A stretch of 64,000 nucleotides of DNA. Source: Phallus indusiatus (Eukaryota > Basidiomycota > Agaricomycetes > Phallales > Phallaceae). Both the position numbers and the translations under genes were made by a program. Of the stretch, positions 35,049 to 46,752 are shown piece by piece. Location: NCBI GenBank assembly GCA_027605045.1, contig JAQFWX010000113.1, positions 1 to 64,000 of the forward strand. The letters run 5' to 3'. Positions within the stretch are counted from its first letter, which is position 1; the number at the start of each line of letters is the position of its first letter. Below the pieces are notes generated by a model. It saw only the letters and a list, made by a program, of their open reading frames with translations. It was not told where the DNA came from and did not search any database.

Positions 35049-35926
35049 CTATGATCGATGGCGAATATTAAAACCATTGTCGTCTATACTGGTATATGGA
35101 GGGGGGTCAGCTGTGGGAGGCGTCCGTCGTGCACGAACCGTGCCGGCACTTTGTGGGCGTCGAATGCGTGATGATGCAGTGGTGGATCGATGGCGCGAGC
35201 TCGGAGGCGGTTGAGGGTAACTTGGTGATAACCCTCGCATTTCAGTTTTAAGACTCGCTTCCAACGCAACATGCGATAAAGCGCTCTGCGCGACACGCCA
35301 TTCCTGCCGTTGAGCAGAGATGAGGATGGCCGTTAATAATAAATGATCGACAATTGTGGAACCGTCCGGATAGACGGTGAGCTCGGGTTTGAAGAGGCTT
35401 TCTTGTGAGGGGTAGAAAATTGCGAGTGGTGAACCCGATGTGGCTGTACTTGTCGTACTGTGCGATGACTGCAGCTCCTCGCATTGCCATGCACCAACGC
35501 ACAGCCGCCCAGACGAGCCACTGAGTACTTGTGTCGTCTTTTTCCATTTACAACGCTTTGTTCCGGCGACGAAATGTTTTGTCCTTTCAGCTTGATAAGA
35601 CAATCATGTTACTAAAAGAGCAGTCTATCGAGATTCACTTACTCGCTTCTGAAAAAGCTCTTGGATGTTTGTAGGACATTATCCACTAGCATCGTCTGAC
35701 CGTTCACAAGCACAGTGCTACGATTTCCACTCTCAGCATCACCGACCCAATTGATTCGCGCAATTTCGAGGAGTTTGCCCCGGGGATTAATAGACCACAG
35801 CATGGTAACATGGCCTTCTGTCGTGGTCGCATAAGCGGGTCGCCGGGGATTGTCGTATAGAAAGAGTGTGTCCAAGATCGATCCACGAGCGAGAATGAGC
35901 CTGCAGTATGGCTTTGGCACGCTCAT
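35049..35926 (-). CDS. DUF6593-domain protein
   Basis: Two exons, 35643-35926 and 35049-35583 (intron GTAAGT..AAG, phase 2), encode 272 aa. The N-terminal half fits the agaric DUF6593 fold. A strand TLFLYDNP comes first, then Y-A-T-T-T-E-G, a strand with L-x-E-I-A-R-I-N-W, and a mid-domain helix. RCKWKK follows at the position of the usual Y-x-W-K, and finally PLAIFYPSQ and ELTVYPDGS..VDHLLLTAIL. The last 60 residues are Pro/Ser/Arg-rich and disordered. Function unknown; the family is greatly expanded in mushrooms. The intron joins R-S-E to T-K-H-F-V. The first AG after the donor that keeps the frame is the one used. Confidence 0.75.
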
Positions 35927-38242
35927 ACTGAACCCAAATAAGTCCTCGGAAGGTTAGTTATGATTTTCGAGTCTTCTCCAGGACACAAAAACCTTCGGGT
36001 TCTGGAGAATAGCAGCCTTTTGTAACACTGATATAACGCCCGAAGCGTTTACGAAACGTTTCAAACTCCGACTCCGCAGCCGGGAAGCCGGAGCCTGTGG
36101 GTTATGAAATTTGGGTCCAATGGTGTGTTGTCGTGGCTGTACTTGCCTTGCTTCCTTTTTTGATATTATATATAATAAAATGGTAAGTGAGAATGGCATT
36201 GTTTCGACTCAAATGAATTATATACATTATATTAATTTATTTTATTCAAATTAGACATACACTCTCTGGTTACGCTGCATCGTGTTCACACTACTATTTT
36301 TCTGTTCACAAAAGCATGTTTAGAAAATTCGCCTTTCTTAACTCGTCCAAAACACACCCAACAAAGATCCACTTCGATTCTTTTTCGACGACTTCTTTTC
36401 TTCGTCCGCACACATCGGATACTGCATTGCTGCGAGTCCAACAAGAGATGTCACCAAACACCTTGTCATATCTTTCTAACAGAAGGTCTCGATCTGACCA
36501 CTGCGACACTATATCAAGCTCTCTCACAGTACAGATCTATCATTGTTGTCCACAGTCGACGTAGAAGGGAAAGAAGCAGCTCGGTTGATTCCGTCGGATG
36601 GTAGAAGCGAATGAGACGCAAGAGCTCCGAACCCACGTGGAGTACCATATACCTTCCGTCAATATTCTTTTGTAAACCATAAAAAACTAAACCACTTCTT
36701 CTCCGTGGTAATGCCTTCATGTTAGCCGAAACTCTCCGGTTTTCCGCTACTGATGAAAACCTCCCACCAGACTGAACAGATCCTATATAAGTCAGATACA
36801 TAACTTAATCTGGCATCATCATTAAACCGGCCCCTCCAATGTAAAGCCTTTCGTATTGTTACCACTGATTGCGCTGATTGTGTTGTCATCGGCAATATAA
36901 CACCCCGTTCGCCATCCGACGTCGAACAGGGAGACAGAAAAACCGCCATCGAATAGAATGACTGATATTTGGCTTCGGGGAGCCATTTCCAATCGCTGCT
37001 AATCATAGAAGTAATGATGTGTAGTTTGCTTTTACATAAGGGTGAGCGGACAATTGGACTAATGAATCGTACATAAAATACCAGATGCATGGGGAAGAGC
37101 TCTCTTGTGTATTTTTAAGCAGCATTCCCTCTGGCGGTTCTTGGCATTGTATTGAATTACCAAGAATGGCTACTCGTTTGCATTATCGGATCCTTGAAGG
37201 GATTTGACGTGTCTAGATGTCGTTTGGATGACGCCAGCACATGCATTATTTACATCCAGTCCGTTTGAACCCGAAGGCCGAACGAAGCAGAGGAGATCTT
37301 AGATCGGTTTCTTCGGCTAGTACATATTAATATGTAAGGAACTTTGAGCCGAGCTGCGCTGTCTAATCTCCAGTGTCGACTCATCTCTAGACTACAACGG
37401 CTAGATCATGATATAATTTAAAGTCAAACGAGAGGATCCAGATTGATGATGGTTTGGTCGTTAGTCGCAGGTTGTCTTGATGATTCGTCACATGAGAGGG
37501 TAGCCTGGACGGCACGTGTTATTAGGTCCTTAGGGTCTTTCAAATGGAATTGCTCTGTCTTACATATTACTTGTGGGCCCGTGCTTTTTTTACATTAAAC
37601 CTAAAGTAGAGTGACGAAAACATGAAATTGAAATCCAAATATTCAAAGGAGCGCCCCATTTGATAAATATTTATTAGATATTTACTTAAGAATCGCTGAT
37701 TCATCGAGAAGCACCTGGAGGGAATTTCAGTACATTAGTATTTGATTCATTTACGGTTAGGAGGTTCTATAGGCAACACATAAATATTTACTGGGCAGCG
37801 CATCAGCTCCCTTTCTCGGAAAACTTTTTTTAAGCCTCCAGGGTGGTTGATTAGATAAAGCGCGCTTCTAATCACGAATCTGAGATCAGCCAATTTGCGT
37901 GAACAAAAGGGAACGTCGATCGTAACAGGCAGGTCATTTGAACCATTCAACACAAAAACCTATTCCCGATTTCCCTTGTTATTTTGGGAGCTACCTAAAG
38001 TATTCGTTTCCGAACGAACGAAAGAACTCGCAAACGACCAGACAACGCTGGCTTTCGAACCTTGGCCATATCTGGCTGCTTCGTCCCATCACAATGTCAT
38101 ATCACCAACAAGCCAAGATCGGTCCGTGAAAGCCACCAAAAAAAAAACACTCTCCTCCCCCGCTACTCCAACGCACAATTATCTGAATCATCCTTATCTT
38201 CCCGAAGTTTCCATTCGCTCCTCCTTTATTAGTTTTTCAATT
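35927..38242. other. Intergenic, no gene supported
   Basis: ORFs on both strands at 36306-37090 overlap one another in different frames and cannot be joined into a coherent product. 36160-36180 and 36225-36250 are extremely AT-rich. A reading at 37895-38278 (plus) lacks any family feature. Confidence 0.35.
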
Positions 38243-38992
38243 TCAAGGCTTCTTTCCCCAAGGTTCCGATGCTGCTAGCAAGCTCGCCACACCATTGGCG
38301 TTTTCCTGCATCCGCTGCCGCTTCTCGAAGAGTTCCTCAACAGACTTAGTCATTTCTTCTACCATCTGAGCTTCTGAAGGCATTGCGCCGGGATCATACG
38401 GTCGTGGCGGTAGAGATCCTACGCCCGTGTCCTTAAGAAACTCGGTGAAAGCGTCCATAGCGTGTCGAAGGGCAATTATATCTCCTATAAAAATCAAATG
38501 AGTGGCATCTCTGGTCCAATTTCAGATAAAGAGTTAGCCCTGGACTACCGGAAGCTTGCATAGCATAATTGGTATTTAGGATGTAAGAGCGTTCACTTTT
38601 TGTTTATTTTTGTGCAAAATATGTGAAACAGAAAGGAGGGGTTATATTAGTATCCCATGCCGTATTCTGGAGAAAAGCAGCATATTCCAAACGCGCCACT
38701 TTCTCACAAGATGAATGATTATGGGTACCCACATGGCTGTGATAGCGTTCTGAGCTAGCTGCTGGATCCTTAAAACATGCTGCTGGGCTATGTGAATGTT
38801 GCTTTTGAACAATTCAGGAGAATTCGGATCGAGTTGCGGCCTTTCAGCCAATCCCGGATCGAAGGCGGCGGGATCTTGAAAGTGAAGTTGCATAGGTTGC
38901 ATAGGCCCGGGCGGCATGAAAAGTGAAGGAGAGGTCACTGAAGCACCGAGGGAGTTGGAGTCGCCGAGTATTGGATCCGTTATTAATGACAT
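38243..38992 (-). CDS. Conserved-looking helical protein, splicing unresolved
   Basis: The ATG at 38992 opens MSLITDPILGDSN, a Pro/Met-rich stretch (FMPPGPMQPMQLHF) and a helix NIHIAQQHVLRIQQLAQNAI, ending near 38715. The downstream exon (38480 to the stop at 38243) reads GDIIALRHAMDAFTEFLKDT, then VEEMTKSVEELFEKRQRMQE and stops. Between them a short coding-like piece NTAWDTNITP at 38625-38656 follows a good CAG acceptor, but I cannot find a donor that joins it in frame to the AG at 38483. Possible explanations are a non-canonical donor, a base error, or a missing small exon. The helical layout (N-helix, linker, two helices) is like small subunits of nuclear complexes. That is a guess and no name is given. 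Confidence 0.55.
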
Positions 38993-39560
38993 TTTTTGTT
39001 CTTCGGAACGAACCTGTGAATTAGTCGCGAGTGTTGCACGAAACAAAAATACGGTTTGCGTGACAATATTGTGACTTGACGACGCGGGAATCAACATTTT
39101 TGAAACTCAGATATTGCTTACGCGCTTCAAGTGCAGCTTTTTTTATAGTTCACTGCGACAAATTCGCAGTGTGCATTGTTTTTATTATCTCTTCTCCTTT
39201 CGTGACGGACTTTCATATTTTCCGTACTTTTTAGGCAAGTAACTATCCAAGAAGCTTACTCACGGTCAATATTTTTAGTGAGCACTGAATACAGTCTCTT
39301 TCTCATAAATGGATTCCTATAGTCGGTACAAGTACAAAGAAGGCTAATGCATTCAACTATTCCAAGTATTCCGCTTATTAACTTCTATGTAATTTTTGAA
39401 ATAAAGGAGGAGATCACTTACCAATTCTCATGACAAATTGACCCCGCCGCTTTCACCGGTCATAAGCAACCAAGAATTCAAATGGAGAAACTTCCGAAGA
39501 ATCACTTGACAAGATCTTAAAACTGGGAACTCGAAAAAAAAGGAAGTCAAAGATCATACC
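38993..39560. other. Intergenic
   Basis: AT-rich; promoter side of the helical-protein gene. A purine run CGAAAAAAAAGG stands at 39532-39543. Nothing else. Confidence 0.4.
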
Positions 39561-39743
39561 TTATATATTGTTTCCACTCGTGGGCGGTCCGCCTTTGTGA
39601 GTCCGGGGCTGGTTCCTCTCCGGTGTCTCTTCTTCCTTCTGTCTCCGGTATCTTCTCATTTCGGCTAAGATCCATGCAAGAACAATGGTTATGAGAAAAA
39701 GGAGAACTTTTCTATGGAAGATTGCTTGAGAATCCCTGTCCAT
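39561..39743 (-). CDS. Small protein with one membrane segment (possibly a last exon)
   Basis: The ATG at 39743 gives 60 aa: MDRDSQAIFHRK, then a hydrophobic stretch VLLFLITIVLAWILAEM, then a strongly basic RRYRRQ and a polar tail. This is a single-pass or tail-anchor-like layout with the positive side toward the C-terminus. The frame is open further upstream (to about 39845), so this could instead be the last exon of a longer minus-strand gene reaching to 40160 (KELIKHEVFHNGGTRIASIS). I found no donor/acceptor pair joining them without a stop. Confidence 0.35.
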   Translation of the reverse strand: MDRDSQAIFHRKVLLFLITIVLAWILAEMRRYRRQKEEETPERNQPRTHKGGPPTSGNNI

Positions 39744-41352
39744 AATGAGTTTCCAACTTCTTTTGTCAGTCCAAACTTTATAGGCTTCCAACGCCCCCTC
39801 TTCAGACTTATTTGTAAGACGTTGTGAAATAATTCCCCCATTTATTCTGAAAGCCTCGCATCAAGTTTACAAAAATCAGCAACAAAATCTTTGCCCTCGA
39901 TTAATAGTAAGGTGAAAGGCAGTTGGCAGAATAGTTTGCTCACCCTCCACAAGTTTGCGTTTCGCGGTACTACTAATGATGCGAGTGACATTCGTATCGC
40001 TACGTTGACCTGAAATGGAAGCTATCCGAGTTCCGCCATTATGAAAGACCTCATGTTTAATGAGCTCTTTAGCATCTTTCTGATTTGATTGCGTTACGGG
40101 CCTCCCATATCTTCTTCCGAAACAGGCATTGTCCCCTTGTCCCCTTGTACTTTCTTCCAATCCCTCGGTTCTTATGCTATGATATTGACAGCGTAAACTC
40201 TCTATATGGGATACTAATCTTCCTTTAGCCTATAGAATCTCTTTAAATAATCTATGTTGAAGGACCTATCAGCACACCAAGTGCCCACGCTTACCAAACG
40301 GATCTACCCATGTACAAGATTTTCTGACCCGCCATAATCACCACCTTTCGTTCGTATTATTTTTTCATCACTAGTCGGCGGAATTAGGGATGAAAGGGTC
40401 TGATCTCATGTGTATGTGGAAAACGATGAATATATGCGGCCTGGAAAGATCCTGCTATTGTTGATTGACTGCACTACTCAGCAAGTAATATTCGCTCGGC
40501 CGTTTGCTGTATATCCAGGGTAAATCTTATCTCTTTGCTATAGTTGGGGACAATATCTGATGGTCACGAAACTTCCTATCTGGCTCCGATATTAGTCCGA
40601 TGAAGACTGTCAGTTTACTCCTTCGGATTTTTAAGCCTACGCAGCTGGACCAGCCCCAAAAGGTGATTCCGATTGTCTAAGACCATGAAAGGCTTCATTT
40701 GGTCTAAGTAATACAAGCCGGATACCCGGAATGAAGTAATGAGCAATGTGATTCAAGCAAACAGAACTCGGCACTTCACAATTTTCATTTCCTTCCCCCG
40801 GAGGGCACACCTGGCGGGAGCATTTTTTTTGGTCAGGTTCTATTCTCGTGCATAACAAAATCAATTTCTCTTTTTTCTTGGACGCTAGTTTACAACGATC
40901 CATACCAGATGATCCTCCCCTATCAACTATGATTAAAGTACAAGTTGGTCGTAGAAGAAGAATTTGAAGAAAAGAATTAGTGAACGATTGGGCCGGCGGA
41001 CAGTCGTCGGTGCAATTCGTGAAAGAAAAGGGAGTCATGGACCAAAACTAGCATGCTGCATGGCTGCATAATCTTTGACATGATGATAAGACAACTCGAG
41101 ATCGATGAAAAAATTGTTCGTGACACAGAATAAAGTAACGAGAGAGATAGGAAGAGGAAAGGGATGGACGACGGCGAACGTTCGGATACCAGCCGGGTTT
41201 TATCCCTATCCTTTACTAATAATCCGGCCTATACCGGTGAAGTGAATTCCTCTATGATATCCTTTTAACCACGGAGATAATATGAGCTTATTGTAACAAC
41301 CACAAAAACAAAAATAATAGTCATGGATCAGTAAAAAAAGAGATTTGTTGAT
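39744..41352. other. Intergenic, weak ORFs only
   Basis: Two minus-strand ORFs, 39876-40160 and 40637-41038, are open for 94 and 133 codons but have no family features or convincing promoters. I list no gene here. Confidence 0.3.
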
Positions 41353-42292
41353 TTATCCTCGAACGTATACGATGTTGTCGGCAGAATGAAGCCGGTTGCG
41401 CGACGCCGGTTTATAGGTCAAAACGTTGGCGTTGACTCGATCGGATGAACGAGAGTGCGAGACGGTTTTAGATGACGAACGAGAAGTGCTCCTTTGTTGC
41501 TGTGATAATAATTGTTGTTGTTGTTGCTGTTGTTGCTGTTGGTGCTGGCCGCTGGAAGCTCTCGCAGGCGCCAATCCCCAGTCAAGACTTCCAAAAAGTC
41601 TGCGCAGCAATGGTGGTTTTTTTGGAGTACTGGATCGGGGTTGTAAAGCCAGAGTAGGAGTAGAATGATATGCTGCGTACGTGGTGTACTGCGGTCTGGT
41701 ACTAGTACCACCATCATGCGAGCGCTAAAGAAGAGTTTTTTTGTCAGAAGCTTGCAATTTTTGTTTGATGCGAAAAATGAATTACCGATTCTACCCTATG
41801 TGGACTTGGGCTTGGAGAAACACGGTATGGTCCTGTGGTCGGTTGTGCCGGGACGTACGGTGCACGAGTGGGACTGCTGGCCCGATTATAGTGCGCCGAC
41901 GCTGGGGCATAATACGTCGGATTATTGTTAGATTTTGAATGCGTATACGCATACAAAAATGGTTGTGGTTGTGGCTGAGGGGCCACGTAGCGAGTATCAG
42001 CAGAGACGGAATGAAGTCTACTTCGAATAGGTGGCTGTTGATCTCTAGTATAAAGCGCCTGCGCTGAGGAAGGTCTCCTCTCAAGATAGGTGGCGGGTGG
42101 GTATGTAGCTCGAGACGAAGAAAACGGAGAGCGGTGGCGCCTTCCGGTGTATCGAGAAGCATTGGGATTGGAAACGGACGACTCGGGATATACAGTCGAC
42201 GCTGAATCGTCGGGAAGACTAGTAGGGTTCGAAGGTGGGGGCGGAGCGTCCACATTTTCTTCCACCCATCTCATAATTTTTTCGTGCTTCAT
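41353..42292 (-). CDS. Low-complexity protein with poly-Gln tract and C-terminal RLF-x-S-x-DW motif
   Basis: Two exons, 41786-42292 and 41353-41724 (intron phase 0, GTAATT..TAG), encode 292 aa. The ATG at 42292 gives MKHEKIMRWVEENVDAPPPP. A TTG at 42307 in the same frame is not used as a start. Most of the protein is Ser/Pro/Arg/Tyr-rich and disordered. Exon 2 has PKKPPLLRRLFGSLDWG, followed by a Gln tract of ten or so residues coded by CAA/CAG repeats (plus strand TTG/CTG at 41511-41545), likely to vary between strains. The PKK-x(3-4)-RL-x(4)-[DE]W segment recurs in the gene at 44128-44919 (PPKKKGFIERLLDNIEW), so the two are probably old paralogs. No known domain recognised. Confidence 0.65.
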
Positions 42293-44127
42293 CGTCACAA
42301 ACAACAAGTGGAAAGAGAAAGAAAAGGTGGAGAAGGGGTGAGGGGTGAGAGGAGGGGGAAGGGGAGGGGATCGACACTCAATCGATACACAAGGTAGACG
42401 GGCTTCAGCCGAGTGGGGAAAGAATAGTAAAAAGGCTCAGAGAGCCATGAAGTGTGTATTTATATGGAGCGAGATCACTCAGATTATCACTTGCGGAGTC
42501 AGGAGTAAATTATTTGCTTTTTCCCTCGGGTTTGTAATGTAAATGGAACTTCACCGAATGCCGTTAGTTGAGCCGGTCCCGCTTATGTTGCAAGTGGTTT
42601 TCGTTCAAAAAGCCTCCAAGGTGATAAAAGGTGGGCCGCCGAAGCATCTAGGCAGCTAATTGCCGTTTAAAACGGCTTCTTTTCATACGAGGACCCCCAA
42701 AAACCGAACATTTTGACTTACCACTGGCAGTGCAATACATTTGCATGAAACAATGCGAGAACCGCGTGTTTTCCGTGCGCAGTTCTTCGACGAGTACTGT
42801 GACTGCCACGCCATAAACGCGAAGATAATCACATTCGTTCGTGAGGATAAATTTCCTATTCTGACATTTGTTTCCAAAAACGACGAAATTCTACCGGCTC
42901 GTGGATAACGCCCACCCCTCGATTCAACAATATGGCACGCCACGAAGGCCGGGAAGTCCTAGCTTCACGCTAAACATAGAAAAAACGAGAAAAAAAACCA
43001 CCGTATTAAAAAAACGTATGTGTTTCTTTCTGAAAGTGAAATGCGCGCCGCACCGCTGTGGTACTTTGGAAGAGGTTGTAAGTTACACTCGTGGTAGTCT
43101 GTCTGCGAAAGTTTTCCTTTCGCCGTCGTCCAACATCGCGCGGTCATAAATACTCCGACAAAAGCTGTTCTTTTGTTGTCGCAATTATACCTTATTAGAG
43201 GTCCCTTTCTTTTACTAATAGATCCGAGCACCTTCCTAAGCCGGCCAAGCTGGACAAAGAGTTAGTAGGCGCAGACCCACGAGGATACAGCGCGGCACGA
43301 GTTTTAACCTTGGAAGGGGTGGATCGAACAAGATGAACGAAGGACTTCTCCTTACACGTTGTCCGAGAGCGATTGTCACCCTGCCCGCGTGAGTCTACAC
43401 TCGTTGTGTGTTTCTTTGTCTGACTAGAGCAAAAAAATGTTGATATCCGCCTGTGTAGCAAATTTGATTAATTACCATCCGCATGTGACCTATATTTACT
43501 AATATGTGAGCTGGAAAGAAAGGATCCATCATTCGTCCATAATTTAGGGTTTTGCCGTCACTTCTTTCATGTTTCATATTGCCCAATTATCGTCACTAGT
43601 TCAACGCACATGTGATAACAAGGCAATGTATATGACATTTCGTACACCTTGATCTGCCGAGATAGCGTGAATGTTTGGTGATTCTATGCAGTTTCAGGGG
43701 TGAACAGCCTTTGCAAGAAGTATGTCCTTGGCGAATCTCTCGTTGACGGTTGGAGCAAGAAGAAGAATATGATCTCGGAAAATCAAGGATGACACGGACG
43801 TTTAGTAATTGATAAAAACGTTCCTAATAAAACAGCACATACCTGGGCACGGCCACATCACACATCAAGTGTGGCAATCAAACTGATTCTAGGCGGCAGT
43901 CGTCTTCTTGCATCACATTTCTCATAAACCTGATCAATTCAAGGGAGTTCGAAAAACAATTAAAAACAAAAAAAACATCACATGTTCTCGATAATGGTCC
44001 TTCACATACTAAACATACAATAAACGGGAAGGAGATAATACATACACATAATAAACGAGGTTTGCCAACAGCAAACTATAGGGTATCGTATAGATTTCAA
44101 CAACATGCCCATACAAAAGCAAAGAAA
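42293..44127. other. Intergenic, no gene supported
   Basis: 42320-42370 is a purine-rich promoter stretch (GGGGTGAGGGGTGAGAGG) of the poly-Gln gene. ORFs at 42683-43586 exist on both strands over the same bases. Nothing recognisable. Confidence 0.35.
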
Positions 44128-44919
44128 TCAGGATAAAAGCCTTTTGTAGAAAGGACGTGAGACGGGTGAAGTCGGAGGTTTTTGGTACCGATACGGTTTG
44201 TCCGCGAAAGGAGTCTTGTCCTCCCATTCTATATTGTCTAATAACCTTTCTATGAACCCTTTCTTTTTGGGAGGAGAAAACTGCGGCGACGCATGAGTAC
44301 ATGAGTAACCGGAATAAACATCGTCGGGAGCGAAACAATACTGACCACAAAGTCTACAGATTGGCCCGCTGGTGCTTTGACGTAAAGCGGGGTCTGTGCA
44401 TCGTGCGTGCGTATGGGAACAGGAATGAGAATATGGCCATCCTTCTTCTGAGCTGGAATTGCAGGCGTTGAATGGGATCGTTTTGGGCGAGACTTGCTGG
44501 AGCTTTCACCTCTTTCTGGTCTCTCCTCATGCCTTTCGCGAGATGAAGGGATTGGCGGCAGCGCACGCACACGGGTTTCTATTATTGGAACCACTTGAGT
44601 AGTGTGACGTCGGGAAGTTGTCGGTCGATGACGATGCTCTCCATCCCGACTTGTACTGCCACTACGTGGTGAATGATTTTGGGAGTTGCTACGTACATGT
44701 ACTTGCTGGCGAGAAGAAGTAGAAGGACGTCTAGACGATGATTGTGGTTGTGGCTGGGGCTGAGATTGAGGTTGTGGCGTTCTGTCCCTGGAAGTTCTAC
44801 GTGGTGACGCTGGCGGCGGATCTAGAAGTCGGCGTAACTGGCGCAGAAGCAAAGCCGTCATGATCGCGATGGCGGTGGCTGCGACTGCGACTGCGACTGG
44901 GCGACACAGGAGCCTCCAT
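44128..44919 (-). pseudogene. Low-complexity SR/PQ-rich protein, apparent frameshift in exon 1
   Basis: A good start (CGAGATGGAGG) at 44919 opens MEAPVSPSRSRSRSHRHRDH and runs to a TAG at 44797-44799. The continuing coding-like frame (PRRTSRDRTPQPQSQ onward to VKAPAGQSVDF at about 44346) is open from 44861 and overlaps the first by 60 nt. No usable intron links the two frames. An intron 44281-44345 leads in frame to the last exon 44128-44280 (FSPPKKKGFIERLLDNIEW, ending FYKRLLS). Its motif matches the gene at 41353. Either one base is wrong or lost around 44800-44860, or translation starts at the ATG at 44861 (MTALLLRQLRRLL) and 44919 is an upstream ORF. I mark it as broken with reserve. Basic and Ser-rich; function unknown. 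Confidence 0.5.
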
Positions 44920-45568
44920 CTCGATTGATTGTGGGGATGTCTTGGGAAGCGTGAATTCTGACGTCGACAGAGCGTATAAGTATTGCTGGTAGGAGGAACA
45001 CTTACGTAACTGCGGCCACGGCCAGCCGCAGTTAGGCGCCGTCACACGCCTCGTTTTTTTCGGGCCTTTAACAGAGAGAGAAAGTCGCAAATGATCTGCA
45101 GAACATGTTTGCGCTGAAAAATTCAAGCAAGCAATTACAAAAATCCCGCTAGAAGACCTCCAGCTGTCCGTTGATTATTGTAGACGGCCCGTTTCCGGCA
45201 ATTCATCCTCGTGGGCGTTGCCAAGTGATATCTCTCCGTCCAAACGAGTAATGTGAAACACACCGAAACCTCGTTGCTGGTCAGGAAATTTTCTTTGAGA
45301 ATTTTGAGGACCATCTTTGATAATCCCCAATAATCACTTCCATTCCAGGCTTGATTTGTCCAGGCAGAACGGGAACATCGGCTAGTCCAGTGAAGACTTT
45401 CATTTAACACACCCCGATTTCGCAAGTAATCTCGTTAGATATTATATTCGTCGACGTTGATATGTATAGGGTATAACCCAACTATGATTGGAATTTTATA
45501 ATCAATAAAAAGTTCTCGGTTAATAAAAAGGTTCATCGATCTTGGTAGATCCGCTCGGGAGGACATTT
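44920..45568. other. Spacer, nothing seen
   Basis: Promoter side of the SR-rich gene and 3' side of RCE1. A 96-codon minus-strand ORF at 45135-45425 has no features. Confidence 0.4.
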
Positions 45569-46752
45569 TCATGAGGTCCAAGGTCCAAGTGCGGAAATAA
45601 ACCCTACAATACCGATGACATAACCAATTATGATCACTTGAAAAAATATTTTACGTCAAAGAAAGAAGGACTGCGGAAACAAAATGTCCATACGTAATTT
45701 ATGCCCAGGGTGTTCTTTCAACTCTGTGGGGAGGGCTGGAAGGCCCATCACATTAGCGACAATATGGGCTGAAATGGAAGGTAAAATAGATTCTAAGAAT
45801 AGTTGAAACTTTAAAGTCTTGTATAAATATACAACATAACGTACCTGTTCTAAGGAACAAAAAAGAAACATAGGCTCCAAACAGCGTGGTATATGTAAAT
45901 TGGATCACTACGTCATGGTGAGCCATATGACATCTTAAACTAGTTTAAAAACGAACAGGCGATAGCAATGGCTCGTTGCAGTGCTAGACGTGTTCGCCCC
46001 AATTTGTTGTAGATTTCAAATGCATTGTGAAGGTGGGCTACGACAGCGTTTGAGAATAAACTCAAATAATCAAGTCCCAGCAGAAAGTCCTCGTACCTCC
46101 ACCGAACCACAGAGGAGTCGCAAACAACATTTCGTACCATCCTCTGTGAGACATCCTTGCGATGGAAAGTAAACAGGCTCTAAAAACAATTTCTTCCGAG
46201 ACAGGGCCCTACAACCGCCATCATCAGTACCCATCGTCGCCCAAAAGAAAGAACTGGCATCGTACAGCAATATGGTTTCTGAACCCAATCCATGTTTTGA
46301 AAGTAGGCCATATATTGGCTTCAAAAGTCCAATTTTTTTGGAACGGAAGTTCTTGGGATAAATACAACGCCACGAATGGGCCAGTATATAATACGAGTAT
46401 TAATAGGTGCGCTTTCAGAGTGTTTTTGGACGACAGAAAGCCTAACGCTTTCAGTGTAGAATTAAAGGTAAGCTAAAATTATACTTGAATATGTTGCAAT
46501 CCTGATAGAAATATGAGGACGTACGCTTTCTTCACGGGAGATACACCAATAAACGACGCCGCAACTCAGACATGTACTGATAAACACGGCCTTCAGTCGT
46601 GCGCGAATAACAGCATCGTCATTTCTGTCACGAGACGTCTTTTGATTCTTGGTGAATGATACCCTTCCAGACTGCGAAATATACAGTCCCCCTACATAGG
46701 ACGATGAAATGAACGCAGAAATACAGAAAGCCTGGAGAGAGGACAAGGTCAT
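45569..46752 (-). CDS. RCE1: CAAX prenyl protease 2 (Rce1-type), ER membrane
   Basis: Seven exons: 46525-46752, 46266-46472, 46097-46208, 45957-46037, 45845-45907, 45694-45792 and 45569-45636. They encode 285 aa, and the phases all fit. Rce1 removes the -aaX tripeptide from farnesylated or geranylgeranylated CAAX proteins (Ras, Rho, mating pheromones) in the ER membrane. The catalytic glutamate motif is present: SEEIVFRACLL, the E-E-x-x-x-R (about residues 149-154). So are F-G-G-A-H-L-H-N-A (second His motif, across the exon 3/4 junction) and AHIVANVMG (third motif, H-x-x-x-N). The family segment WIGFRNHIAGPVSEE and the final helix IIIGYVIGIVGFISALG are also intact. Several hydrophobic segments match the multipass topology. 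The length is close to the usual 280-330. The ORFs of the single exons look unrelated because the introns (45-60 nt) are often open, which hides the gene from ORF searches. Confidence 0.92.

Noticed and set aside
36306..37090. Overlapping ORFs of 70-120 codons on both strands
   Set aside because: They lie in conflicting frames and cannot be spliced into one product; no family features.
40637..41038. 133-codon minus-strand ORF with several cysteines (hydrophobin-like at first glance)
   Set aside because: No signal peptide, no eight-cysteine hydrophobin spacing, no supported splice sites.
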